A stretch of DNA of 64,000 nucleotides from Roridomyces roridus (Eukaryota > Basidiomycota > Agaricomycetes > Agaricales > Mycenaceae), in contig JARKIF010000005.1 of assembly GCA_029378245.1 (NCBI GenBank), forward strand, positions 1,798,001-1,862,000, written 5' to 3'. Shown piece after piece: positions 11,323 to 22,072 of the stretch; the stretch's first letter is position 1; every line of letters starts with the position of its first letter. The notes beneath the pieces are model-generated. The model was not told the DNA's origin. It worked only from the letters and a program-made list of their open reading frames with translations, and ran no database searches. Position numbers and translations under genes: made by a program.

Positions 11323-12222
11323 ATGGCTTTCCTCTTAACCTTCTCTCTCTTTTTCGCCCAGTTGGCTCAATCGAGCATGATTTTTCCTGGTAAAGCCGGG
11401 GATGCCCGGGGCGTCTCTCAACCCTACAACAACAAGGGATTCGCCCAGAATCCCTCTGCGTCAGACGTGGCTGCGGCCTTTTCTGGCGCTGGAATTGTCC
11501 CGGCAGTCGTCCCCAAATTCGCTCCCTCTGGCATTCTGGATGCGGTTTTCACTGTTTCGGATTCACAACAGATGGTGAATGCCACTCCTGGAACGAACTT
11601 GACAGGACAACGTATGCAACCATATTTGTTTCCCGCTCTGTTCTCACAGAATCACCAGAGACTGCCAGTCTGCCCAAATTCTTCTTCAAATCGGACAGTA
11701 CGATTTCCTCGGACGTCGAATACGTCGTCGCGTTCGTCGATCCCGATGCACCGACACCCCAAAACCAAAGTCTTGGCCAAGTTCGCCATTTCTTGGGTGG
11801 CGGTTTCCACGCGGACGCTACTTCGGGGCTCCTCACCAATAACACTCCCGCTCTTTCTGAATACTTTAAACCTGGGCCTCCCGCCGGTTCGGATCCCCAC
11901 CGGTGAGATATGTATGTTTTATAGCACAGAGCTCTCTCTGACACTGTATTGTATCAGCTACACGATTCTGCTTTACACTCAATCCAAGGACTTTGCGACA
12001 AAAGGCCCGTCGCTGGTCAACGCGTCGACGCCCATAACCAGCTTCAACATCTCGGCTTTCGCTGATGCTGTTGGTTTGGGTGAGCCCATCGCTGGGACGT
12101 TCTTTTTTGAAGGGCCTTCCGAGTCGGCGGTGGAGCCTGCGAAGGGTAGTGCTGGTCGTTCTGAAGCGGTTGATAGAGTTGCGGTGTTGGCGTTCATGTT
12201 GGCCGTCCTTTTAGTACAATAG
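11323..12222 (+). CDS. Secreted, probably GPI-anchored PEBP-like protein
   Basis: Exons 11323-11611, 11650-11902 and 11958-12222. The ATG at 11323 opens a signal peptide (MAFLLTFSLFFAQLAQSS); the longer upstream frame from 11044 lacks coding support. The core contains VAFVDPDAPTPQNQ and VRHFLGGGFHADA, the ligand-site motifs of the phosphatidylethanolamine-binding protein family (DPDxP and GxHR-like), followed by EYFKPGPPAGSDPHRYT. The C-terminus has a small-residue omega-like site followed by a hydrophobic tail (VAVLAFMLAVLLVQ), consistent with a GPI signal. The first intron is only 38 nt. Several N-x-T/S sequons are present. PEBP proteins bind phospholipids or regulate proteases and kinases; the role of the secreted fungal type is unknown. 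Confidence 0.85.
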   Translation: MAFLLTFSLFFAQLAQSSMIFPGKAGDARGVSQPYNNKGFAQNPSASDVAAAFSGAGIVPAVVPKFAPSGILDAVFTVSDSQQMVNATPGTNLTGQRMQPYLFPALFSQNHQRLPVCPNSSSNRTVRFPRTSNTSSRSSIPMHRHPKTKVLAKFAISWVAVSTRTLLRGSSPITLPLFLNTLNLGLPPVRIPTGEICMFYSTELSLTLYCISYTILLYTQSKDFATKGPSLVNASTPITSFNISAFADAVGLGEPIAGTFFFEGPSESAVEPAKGSAGRSEAVDRVAVLAFMLAVLLVQ

Positions 12223-12367
12223 ATGTTACTTCGCAATTATAATACAGTTTGGTGCATGTTCCAGACGGAGGAGCTCATTTCTCGAGAACCAATTAGGGGC
12301 TTTTTGTTTGGATGAGTCAAATGGAATCACACCGCCACAGCTGAACCTCTCTCTTTCGATCACCTCG

Positions 12368-12827
12368 ATGGCCCTCGCCAGACCTGCAGTTTGTAGCGTC
12401 AATCATCTCCCCAGGTGTTCTCTAACCTTCTACAGCTTCCCCCCGGCGCGAATCGGATTCTCTTTATCAAGAACCTGAACTACCAGATTACTGGCGAAGA
12501 TTTGTACGACCTGTTCGGCAGGTACGGCACAATACGCCAAATCCGCATAGGAAATGAGCAAAAGACCAAGGGAACGGCTTTCGTCGTGTTCGACGATGTT
12601 ATGGATGTGCGTACACGCTTTCCACGTCGCGCCACCTCGAAATAATCTTGGACTTTTAGGCCAAAAACGCGCTTGACCATCTGAACGGTTTCCACCTTCA
12701 AGAGCGCTATATAGTGGTTCTGTACCACATGCCAGCCAAGCAGGACGCCGCGGCAGCTAAAGACTTGGCCCGGAGAGAAGAAGAGCTTGCGCAATTGAAG
12801 AAAAAGCATAACATTGGAGACAACTAG
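12368..12827 (+). CDS. SF3B6: SF3B6/p14 spliceosomal RRM protein
   Basis: Exons 12368-12388, 12436-12606 and 12660-12827 give a protein of about 119 residues. After a short N-terminus the RRM begins LPPGANRILFIKNLNYQITGEDLYDLFGRYG, with RNP2 LFIKNL and RNP1 GTAFVVF, followed by AKNALDHLNGFHLQERYIVVLYH and a Lys-rich helical tail ending KKKHNIGDN. The length and order match SF3B14/p14, the SF3b subunit that contacts the branch-point adenosine. The first exon of seven codons is set by the only frame-compatible GT (GTTTGT at 12389), so the exact start is less sure than the rest. A second SF3-complex gene, SF3A3, lies at the left edge of the window. Confidence 0.9.
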
Positions 12828-14278
12828 ACTTCAAATGTTCGCGACCGTGTATCTCCATCTTCTTCTTCCGCTATCCACCACGCTTGTATCATCTGTACTA
12901 TATGTTGATTCCATTCCAGTTACTGTCCGGCCGAACCTCAAGTCTTTTTTCTGCATCCCGCACATCGTGCGTTGATGTGTGGGGCTTTATCAGTCAGTCA
13001 GTTGCATTGTCAACGCTGCTGGGTACCCACTGTATTGCTGCGGAGACTGTCGACTAGTGTCTATCGTCAGAATTGATTCTCAAGGCCATGGTCAACCTAC
13101 TACTGCCAACAAGTCATCGTGCAAAACGCACAGTGCTTTGGATGCATCGGGCTGAACTTGCAGCGAACGAGGTCGCATTTGATCTGGCGCGGCTCAGTCA
13201 ACAGCAGGTCAAGTAGGCTCTCGGTCGGGTTACCTCCTCGTCAGGCTATCACAGTTTGAACGTTCAGCAGAAAGAAGACACAGGATATACTGACGAGATT
13301 TATGGCATGCCCACATCTTGTGCGATTTTTTTTCAGACGGGATCTGGGACGAAGGCTATGCTCACTGAGTGTACAAGTTGCGCACTCTACGGATTGTCAG
13401 TCTGGCTACCACCGAAGGGCAGGTACTCACTGGCGCCAATAGCACATACCGTCAGACGGGAATGCTCATGTGGACTCACGGCCTGGTTTTATATACCCTT
13501 GACGGCTATGGCTCGGCTCAGACGTGAGTGAGTGACACAATGTAGACTTTTGACGCGATACGAACGTTGGGCCTGATCCCTGGAATCTTCATGTCTAATT
13601 TATTTTTCCTTCCAGTGTTAATTTCCGGGCTCGGTCCGCCACGCTGCGCAAGACAGCCACAATGACGACTTGCATGCGTATTCTGCTGCTCGTGGCGTCG
13701 GGAGCCCTGTGTACATGCGCCAAAATTATACCATTGTCTCTCGCCCTGTCTGGGCTGACTGACGACCCCTATCCAGCAAAGCAATCCTCGCTATTCGACC
13801 GCTGTTCGTCACCGAGGTCGGACTGCAAGTTAAACTTTTATGCCTCGGCGAATGTCAGCAAGAGGGCTGTTTTTACACCGCGTAGCTCCAGCCAACTCGG
13901 CCCATTGCCCTCTTTCGTCACAGATTAGACTGGCGCAAAAACAATACATTATCGAACCGCGCTACTCGGAGTACCGAACCGAGTACGGATGAACCCTGGT
14001 AATAATGCAAGAGTTACACCAGCTTTCTCGAAGTGCAGTCTCGGTTCCTGTGCGTCTCATATTCCAGGGTATAATTTTACAACATGACTGTACACCAAGA
14101 GTGACCTCTAAACGACCTCTAGACAACGATGTCGAGGGCGGGGCAGAGTGAAATGCCGGGCATGACAGATATGTCGTCCTCGGAGGTTCCATCCACTCAA
14201 AGCAATAAGAAGAGCTTTCGGCATGTGGCACTAACGATTGAATTGAATGGATATACTTTTGTTAAATTATCGACTTAC
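12828..14278. other. Gene-poor intergenic stretch
   Basis: About 1.45 kb between the SF3B6 stop and the 3' end of the Laa2-like gene. No frame shows domain similarity, and no tRNA, rRNA or terminal-repeat structure was found by eye. One 88-codon frame (13662-13928, +) starts with a signal-peptide-like hydrophobic N-terminus (MRILLLVASGALCTCAK) but has no further coding support and could be chance. Part of the stretch should be the 3' UTRs of the two flanking convergent genes. Confidence 0.6.
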
Positions 14279-15408
14279 TCAAGTGCCAGTACCCCGTCTG
14301 CTTGGTGTCCGCCCCTTGACTGTTTTGACCTTTTGGGCCTCACTCACGAGCTCCGCGATCAGCTTGTTGTACGTCTCTGAATCTTGCTGCAGGGACTCGC
14401 GAGTCTGGAGAAGGTGCGACAAGAGCGCGGAGGTGGTGGCAGTTTGTGCGCGTAATGCGGCGAGGTAGCCTTCCAGCGTGGACAGAGGTTGTATCGCCAA
14501 AGTTTCTGTGGGGGTTGTTGAAAGGTCTGTTCACTCAACTAACGAAAATCAACTTGCCAGCGTCCAGCGCGAGGAGATGGGCGATCTTTGCATCGTCAAT
14601 TTCAGGCTTGGGCCCGAATTGTTGAGATCGGCCACGGTCTTGCGGGGTTCCAGAGCGATGCACAGGGCTCGCTGCTCCTCCAACGGACGGCCGTGGCCCA
14701 GGCGGTGCAGACATCGGTCGCGTCGTGACCTGAAGCGCAGGCATGGGCTTCCCGTTTGCCTGTGGGGGCAGAACTTCATCCAGATTCACCGGGACGCCCA
14801 GTGAGATCAAATGCTGTCGCCGTATCCGCGAGCGCGTCCAGTTTGGCGGTTTTGTCGGTGGAGGGGATTGGAAAAGCATGGTGTAAAGCTCCCGACTGGA
14901 CAATTAAAAAAATTGGAAGAGAAGGAATGCAGGAGGTCGCACACCTTTCAGGATAGACTAAAATTTGCGATATACCCTCGACCTCTCGGATGCCTTCGTT
15001 CGTGGTCACTTTGGAGATATCGTGGTCTGCCCATATCGGACCAAGTATTCCGTCTACTTGTTCCCGCAGATCGACGCCATTGGGTATTGGAGCCAGTCGC
15101 AATGGCTGCCACTCCGAAGGACCAGCAATAGGCGCCTGTTCGAATACAGCATGTTGGCTGAATTCCGGCCCAGGCGCGCTGACTTCATCCCCGAAATCAC
15201 CGAAATCGTCGTCGTCAAAGCCGCCATCTTGTGGCTGCTGGTCCATAGTCGTCTCCGTCGGTGACCCGAAATCGTCGAAATCATCGAATGTTGCTGCTTC
15301 GGGTTCGGGTTCCGGCGCGGCAAATGAGGGCGTAGAGGCGGGGGGTGGGAAAGCGGGTTCGGAGGAGCCCCAGACGGAGGCGCCGAATGTCAGGTCATCT
15401 TCCTCCAT
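14279..15408 (-). CDS. Laa2/aftiphilin-like vesicle-traffic adaptor accessory protein
   Basis: Exons 15408-14945, 14895-14558 and 14505-14279 on the reverse strand give about 343 residues. The N-terminus is acidic and carries repeated DF-D-DFG and DFGDFG motifs, matching the psi-G-(P/D/E)-psi consensus for binding gamma-ear domains of AP-1 and GGA. A middle segment with LYTMLFQSPPPTKPPNW and RRQHLISLGVPVNL resembles the conserved part of fungal Laa2/DUF5102 proteins, where the RxxHLxxLGVPVNL element recurs. The C-terminal third is a predicted coiled coil (SALLSHLLQTRESLQQDSETYNKLIAEL). Laa2 links Laa1 to AP-1 in Golgi-endosome transport. The second intron uses a GC donor (GCAAGT, 14557). It is divergent from the Rrn11-like gene, 60 bp apart. 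Confidence 0.62.
14506..14557 (-). other. GC-AG intron in the Laa2-like gene
   Basis: The reverse strand reads GACGCTG then GCAAGT, ending in CACAG after 52 nt. Only this splice keeps the C-terminal coiled-coil frame open; no GT donor nearby does so. GCAAGT is the classical form of the non-canonical GC donor, with strong pairing to U1 at all other positions. Confidence 0.75.
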
Positions 15409-15468
15409 GGACGCGTAAAGCAGAGATTTCGATTTTGATGCACATCAAAGCTTGTCTTTCTTTCCTCC

Positions 15469-16268
15469 ATGTCCTTCATCTTTGCACCCAGCGATGCAAA
15501 AATCCCTCGTACGGCGCGAAAAATTCATATACGCAGGCTATACGATGTTATGAACGTGTCTATTCAACGCAACGACTTGGAACGAGCGACGAGGGCTTGG
15601 TGCATCCTTGCGCGTTGCAAGGAAATCAACTGGACTGCAATGTGGAGCACAAGCGTCCACCTCTTGGCAAATCATCTTGAAGAACGCCAAAGGGCGGAAC
15701 AGAAGATTGCTTTTCTGCGCGTCATGATGTTGCAGAGCTCCTCCGAAGTAAGATGGATGGCGTATCCTATCTCAAAATAACATGAACTATCCAGCGGGAA
15801 ACCATTCTGAAGGAACTCATTCTGCGTCTGGTTATTTCTGGCCAACACCGGGAGGCTCTGGATGAACTGGAACTGTGAGAATTGCTCGCAAAATTCAGAC
15901 AGCAAGTGAATGACTCTTTCTGCAGCTACCTGCCATCCTTTCCTTACCAAGACAACGCGTTGCTGCACATCTATGCAGGTCTCATAACGCTATACCTCGC
16001 TCAACCATCCTCACAGGGTAATGTCCGTCCTGTTTGTAGTAATCTGCTGAACCCTGCAACAGGATCTCCATTCAATACAACTTTTCTGCGTAACGCTCGG
16101 GGATTTTTTGACCGGGCAAAGACTCTGGATTCAGGCAACGAGACAATAGCTGCGTTCCTGCAAAAGATTGACCAACTCGACGGGACACGTGCGAAATCGG
16201 CAGACGACTCTGACGAAGATATCATGGACACAAGCGGGGCTCCAGAACGAAAACGTATTCGAAATTGA
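15469..16268 (+). CDS. RRN11: Rrn11-like RNA polymerase I initiation factor
   Basis: Exons 15469-15747, 15795-15874, 15926-16017 and 16063-16268 join in frame to about 218 residues. The N-terminal helical part, with RRLYDVMNVSIQRNDLERATRAWCILARCKEINW, matches the helical-repeat opening of the Rrn11 family (PF04090), a core factor subunit that recruits Pol I to the rDNA promoter. Later segments (REALDELELYLPSFPY, NALLHIYAGLITLYLAQ, ARGFFDRAKTLD) look like TPR-type helical pairs. An acidic tail with SADDSDEDIMD ends in a short basic motif, KRKRIRN-like. The assignment is by eye; a generic TPR protein is the alternative. The same window also carries the Pol I subunit RPA1 and RIX1. Its stop is 14 bp from the convergent RIX1 stop. 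Confidence 0.6.
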
Positions 16269-16282
16269 GATCTATGACGACT

Positions 16283-18756
16283 TTACTCCGAATCCGAGTC
16301 CGAGTCCATATCAATGGAAGGCATCTCCTCGTTTTTGTCTCCGTCGTCCACCTCAATCCGTGCGGGTGGGGCCTCGTAGCTCACTTTTGGTGGTGGCTCT
16401 GTTACCACGGGCGTCGGCTGTGATACTACTGGCTTGGCTATTGGCGGTGGAGGAGGTAACGAAGACGGGATGGCAGGGACGGCTATGGGGGCTGGAGCAG
16501 GTGTCGGCGCGGGGATGGGCGCTACGTCTGGCTTCGGCGGTGGAAGCGTATCCGCCACATCAGGCATAGCGGAATCCTCCGTTTCGGGTGCACCCAATCC
16601 AAGCGATTGCCGTGTATCCATCTCCTCCTGACTTTCCTCCGCACGGAAAAGGGCCAGAGATTCGACGAAAGGCAAGGATCGTACAAGAGGCGGCAGCCGT
16701 GGATGTAGCAGGACCTCGACATCCCGTTGTATCTAGCAAGGGTGTCAGAATAGAATCAACTTGAGATGCGATGCAAGGACCTGCGAGTTGCCCAAAGTCC
16801 CGCTGAGCACCAGGCCAAGACTCTTGCTCATTCTGCTCGTCGACCCTGCACCCATTTCGGCGTTGAGTTCTTGAACTTGCTCAAGCAATAGCGGGTAGAG
16901 CTTCGAGTCCGGAGAGAGCGAGGCCGGCGCCATTTGCGGTAATGCTAACAGAATGGACAGAACGACACGGCACGATATGGAGTGCATGGTGGGAGACAGA
17001 TTTGGATTGAGCAAAATGAGTCGTAGCACTGATTGAAAGCGGTCAAAATCAAAGTCTTGAGCAGGCGCAGTTGCTTACCAGAAAATGCTGCGAGCAACAC
17101 CTCGCCGTCTTCTGCGGTAGGGCATACAATGTCCCGCGAAAGCTTGAAGATTTCATCTCCCTCGAATTCGCGGGCGCGTTTCTTGCTCTTCTTGCTGCGG
17201 CCTGATGTTTCGTTCTCGGTATCAGGCAAGTCTGCCTGCTTCGCCAGCACGATGGAAGTTAACGGCAAGACTGCTTTGGCTAGTCGTGTCGCTGTGATGG
17301 TCGAATGCAAGGGCTGGCATTTCGTCAACAGGACTTGAAGTGTGCCCAGGAATGCAAGTCGTTCCGAACTGAAATTTCATGAGAGGTGCTCAGTATCGAA
17401 GCAGGTCACTCACGAGCCGATGCGCTGTTCTAAATGGAACGCAACGCATGTCACTAATCGATTGAGGCTTGAGCTCAGGTGATGGCCGACGCTGGAAAGA
17501 GGTGAGAGACAATCTTGCAGAGTATTATGCTACGGACCAGTTGGCAATGCAGCTGATGAGTTCGCAGGCAGCGTTCCAGATCTGCGGGGTCACTGCGATT
17601 TGCATAGCACGTACGCTGGTGTCGACGTGCTGATCTATCTGATCATCTGTGGTGCAGCTGAGAAGGGCCACAGCAAACTTTATCAGAGGACCCAATGGCA
17701 CTTGGACCGGCCGGTGTGTGGTGGTCCTAGTGAATATTCAACGCCAGAAGGAGAAACTGAAGAAATTGTTTACTTTAAAAGATCGCAAAGGACCAAAACG
17801 CTGAGCCTCACCCTATCGAGATTGAGAGGAATGGATGACAAGGGCTCTTCCATCGACATCAGTGGTCGTTGACCTGTTTTTCGTTTTAAACAAGAGACTA
17901 AAAAACGCAGTTCCACATACCTTCGACATGGAACGTGGTTCTTAAGGAGAAGAACGCAGTCCAGCCAAATGCCAATGTCTCTTCGACAGATTTTCTCCAG
18001 AGATTGGCAGCTCCCACCTTGCCCCCCGTAAAATGAAGGACCGAGTATAGTCGAGACGCAGCACCGGCAAGGGCTTTGTTCGTTGGCTTCACAGGATTCC
18101 CGTTTAAAAACTTGAGAGCCAATGCAGACAAGGCGGAATGGGATGTCTTGTGCAGAGTAGGATACAGCGGGATGATCAGCGTCAGAGTAGACATAATTAA
18201 AATCTGCGAATGGGGGTCAGTACTCAGTACCAGTAAATCGTGACAGCTCACTTTTAATTCAGCGTCCAGGTGCTGCTCTGCCAAAGGTATCAAGGCAGCT
18301 GTAAACTTGGATACGTTCGGGGTTGCAACTTGGCGTTGGAATTCGGGCACGTCCGTAGCACCACTGAATATGACGCGAAGCAGCCGAATCGCGGCACTTA
18401 GGATAGGCGTAGATTCTTTTTTCTTTTCAAAATGAGGGTTTGGACATGGCTTGAATGGATTCACGGACTGAAAGGATAGGTAGGGCGACGCCGATCCAAC
18501 TTTGCGCACAATCTATCATCATTGGCTTGGAAAGTACAGAGCTTTTGTGTGCTAAGCAAAGGCCTGCCCAGCGTGCGTCGGCGGCCTTGGAATGGAGGAG
18601 TGAGTTGATTCGGGCGGTCCATTTCGACGAATGTGCGGACGGAACGAGACATTCCGGAGTGAGAGACGCGAGAATATATGGCAGGTGGAGGACCGCATAC
18701 GAGTCGGAGCCTAATTGTAGCTGCAAGAGTGCCTTGAGCTGGTGTCCTGCTTCCAT
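16283..18756 (-). CDS. RIX1: RIX1/PELP1 pre-rRNA processing protein
   Basis: Reverse-strand exons from ATG 18756 join through about eight short introns (near 18430-18475, 18193-18240, 17873-17925, 17720-17768, 17490-17535, 17366-17415, 17030-17080 and 16733-16780) to the stop at 16283. The N-terminal RIX1 domain reads SSKWTARINSLLHSKAADARWAG, followed by ATDVPEFQRQVATPNV, LKFLNGNPVKPT and ASRLYSVLHFTGGKVGAANLWRKS, highly typical of fungal Rix1. The C-terminus is Pro-rich and then acidic (DMDSDSDSE). With Ipi1, Ipi3 and Rea1, Rix1 drives late pre-60S maturation and ITS2 processing in the nucleoplasm. A Lys/Arg cluster (RSKKSKKRAREF) could be a nuclear signal. Intron limits are approximate but every joined block is in frame. 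Confidence 0.88.
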
Positions 18757-18837
18757 CGCGTTGAGGAGGTGCAGAAAATTTGGCCCGGGCGATGGCCCAA
18801 TTTGGAAACGCCGTAACACTTCGCGACCAGTGCCACA

Positions 18838-21800
18838 ATGGCGAGTCGGCCGCCAATACATGCTCTCGATCCAGCAGTCGACGAGCATCTACAATTATCT
18901 GCTTTCAAGGTCTTATTGCCGCCCCTCGGTCGATTCATGTGAACCTGAACGTCCTATTGCAGGCCAAGTTCGATGTCACCGAATTCGTAGGCAATGTTTC
19001 AGAGAAACTCATCGCTCAGTCCAAGGAAGACGCTGGCCGTGCGTTGTACGCGCTATCTTGGACCCGACTGAAATCGCGCTAGCTTTCGACCCAAAGCCGT
19101 TCATCAGGACATTCGAAGCTGCGGTCGACAAACTCATTGCTGTCCGCAAGGATGTACAAGCAAAGACGGAGCAGATGGAGAAGGGTGTGAGGATCTCTGA
19201 GAGAGAATATTCAAAGAAGATGGCGGAACTCAACCGCGGGTTCGAGGTATGCGCGCCCATGTCTCTAATTTGTATTAACCAGTCATCCAGACTGTCGGCA
19301 ATTCGTTCGCTGGGATGGAGAGTCGAATGAATGAGGTCAGCAGCACGGCTGTTAGAATCGGTACGCGTCAGAATTCTGCATTTCCGCTTTGAAACTCAAA
19401 GTCTCCAGGCGAACAGCTGGAAACTGTTCACATTGAGCGACAAAGAGCTCAGGCTGCGTATGACTTGATTGATTTCTACAACCAATTCTCGCGTGGGGAC
19501 ACCACCAGGCTGGATACATTGAGGAAAGACGGCAGGACCGGTCGACGCCAGGTCGCCGTTCTGTTGCGACGGCTCAATACAGTTGCCAGAGAGGTCGATC
19601 TCCCGACCGCTGACAACACTCGCGAAAATATCGAGAAATACTGCGAAAAGTTTGAGAAGGAAATGCTCAACTTGTTCGACAGGTGCTATCGACGCGGAGA
19701 TCCCAAGATGATGCACGTTCGTTCCTTCACTGTGGCCCCCCGTACACCAATAACATCCTACAGCACTGCGCCCAAACTTTGTTGGAGTTCAACGGTGGTA
19801 CTTCCTGTGTGCAGGTCTACGTTAACCAGCACGATTTTTTCATCAACAACGTCCGTGCATCCAAACCAGTCGAAGATACTGTGCTGCAAGTTACTTTGAT
19901 ATATCCCTTGGAATCACTCACTCAACTGTATGTAGATGGAATACAATTCCCGATCCCGACGCCGGTGCCCCAAGAAGCGAGACCGGCTTGACCGAACTCT
20001 TTGCGGAGATACGAGCCACGGTGGACACGGAGGCTCAAATTGTCAAGGCGGTGTTTCCAAACCCTCCTGTTGTGATGCAGGTTTTCTTGCAGCGGGTCTT
20101 TGCCCAATCCGTATGTATTTTTGCATCGCTCTGGTTCTCCAACTGGACGATCCTCAGATCCAACAACACATGGAGCAATTGCTGCATCGAGCCAGCGCCC
20201 TGTCTGATCTGGCGTACCTTCGAGTACTGCAGCTCGTTCATATCCAAGCTACTGTTCTAGTGGACGACCTCAAGACCTACGAACTCCCGGCTGTCGCGCC
20301 GCGAACACCGTTCGAGGCATCAGAATTTCGTCGGTCCCTCACTGGCGCTGCTGTTCCGGGAGCCACCACAACGACGACCGTTAGCACGATGCTAGAGTCC
20401 GCGATGGAGGAACTTTTCGTGCCATACACTGAAGGTCAACGTTATCTTGAACGAGAAAGCCGCAGTCTTGGGACATTATACTCCACTCTTTTGGCCAATT
20501 TCACGCGGTATCATGTCTGTCCCCTTTCCCCATCAACTCGTCCCATCCTAACAATCGAGAATAGGCAAAAACGCAGAAACCGGGGAAATCGTCTGTGTTT
20601 GATATGGTCGTCAACCAGTTGAGTGCTGCTGCCGCGACAACTGCGACAGGAGGCGGTTCTTCGACATCTGCCCAGGCTGCGGCCGCGTTGATGCGATTTG
20701 GAGGTTACAATGCCCCTCAGAAGCAAGACAAGGCCGGGGAAGAGCCGGTACGGGATGAGGACGGTCTACTCAGCGTTGAAACCGCCGAGACTATGCTCAA
20801 ATGGCATGCCGAAGCGACAGGTCGATGTGTTGAATTGAGTCCATCTTCTGATGTGTAAGTGCCTCGCTGTTTCTGGGCTTGGTCTGACGTCTGCCAGTGC
20901 GAAGAATACGTTTGCCTTGCTTCGAGTATTATCGGAGGCCATGTGTACGGCGTATGTGGAAGCTGCCATCGAAACGTGAGTCTTGATGGTCCGTGAAAGG
21001 TGTCCTACTAATATGAACGTAGGGCACAAGCACGGGTCGAGGCAGCTGATGGAAAAAGTGAACCAAACTTACAACCATTACTAACTTTGAGGCTGGTCGA
21101 TCTTATCTGCCACTTGTGGCAACAATATGTCAACACCGCGCTGCTACCACTGGCCAGCTCTTCTGTGACGATTCGACGCGAGATGGTTGTTTTCAACAAT
21201 CAAGCAGTCAGTCGACTAGAAGGTGGCGCTAATGCCCTTTCTCAACGCATTACCGATTGTGAGCTTTCTGTTCTTAGCACGTGATCTTGCTCAAGCTCGT
21301 TCAAGCCATTGTTTCCTGGCTATCTCTGCAGCTCGCAAAGCAAAAGAAGAACGACTTCAAGCCACGAAATGATGACCTTTCCTTTGCACGCGTGAATACG
21401 GAACCCTGTATCGCATGTTGCGAGACATTGGAGAAAGTTCGGGACGCAGCCAAACTCAGTCTCAGTGGCAAGAATTTGGAGGTTTTCCTGACCGAAGTCG
21501 GTGTTGCCTTCCACAGTCTTCTTCTGGAACACTTGCGCAAGTTCCCCGTCAATGACACGGGAGGGTTGATGCTGGCAAAGTATGTCTGCCCACCAACTCT
21601 ATTTAACATTCTCATGTCCGCTAGGGACATCAAATCATATCAGGATACCATTGCGACTTTCGGCATCCCATCCCTGTTTGAGCGATTCGAGTTCATCCGT
21701 CAATTGGGCAACATCTTCCTGGTGCGGCCGGAAATTCTCAAGACCTACATCACGGAGAATTACCTGGGACGCGTTGACGCCAATCTTTTGAAACCCTACG

Positions 21801-22036
21801 TCGCATTGCGCAGCGACTGGGGTCAATTTGAGAAGGGCTTCAATGATGGGGTCGAAGAGACTGATGTCGTGGCTGGGAAAGGGAGGCTCAAGGATCGATT
21901 TGGTCGTCTCAGCGGGATGATGAAGGAGCTGGAAGGTCTCAAGCTAGAAGGATTCAAGCTCAGTGAGGGGCTGGTTATGCCTAGCATTCCCACCAGCTTT
22001 GCCGGGGGCTTTTCGATTTCGACGCGGTTTGGCTAA
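18838..22036 (+). CDS. SEC10: Exocyst subunit SEC10 (EXOC5)
   Basis: Twelve exons can be joined: 18838-18909, 18963-19038, 19083-19246, 19291-19360, 19409-19716, 19764-19885, 19936-20110, 20158-20514, 20565-20854, 20898-20975, 21023-21258, 21307-21579 and 21625-22036 (thirteen if all are counted). Characteristic blocks are FDVTEFVGNVSEKLI, FIRTFEAAVDKLI, a long coiled coil with RISEREYSKKMAELNRGFE, QVYVNQHDFFI, AKQKKNDFKPRNDD and FEFIRQLGNIFLVRPE. Sec10 is a helical-rod subunit of the exocyst that tethers secretory vesicles to the plasma membrane and binds Sec15. The intron at 19886-19935 has a GC donor. It is divergent from RIX1, with 81 bp between start codons. Confidence 0.93.
19886..19935 (+). 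other. GC-AG intron in SEC10
   Basis: After GTG CT the sequence continues GCAAGTTAC and ends GTATGTAG 50 nt later. Splicing here gives EDTVL-WNTIPDPDAG, which restores the conserved Sec10 W-x-T-I-x-DPD block. The available GT donors in the same stretch (GTGCTG, GTTACT) are in the wrong phase. Confidence 0.8.
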
Positions 22037-22072
22037 ACTTTGTTGTATTGGATGGACATATGTTGTACAATA

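Noticed and set aside
13662..13928. 88-codon frame with signal-peptide-like start
   Set aside because: No cysteine pattern, domain or splice support, and it overlaps an equally open reverse frame; noted only within the intergenic entry.
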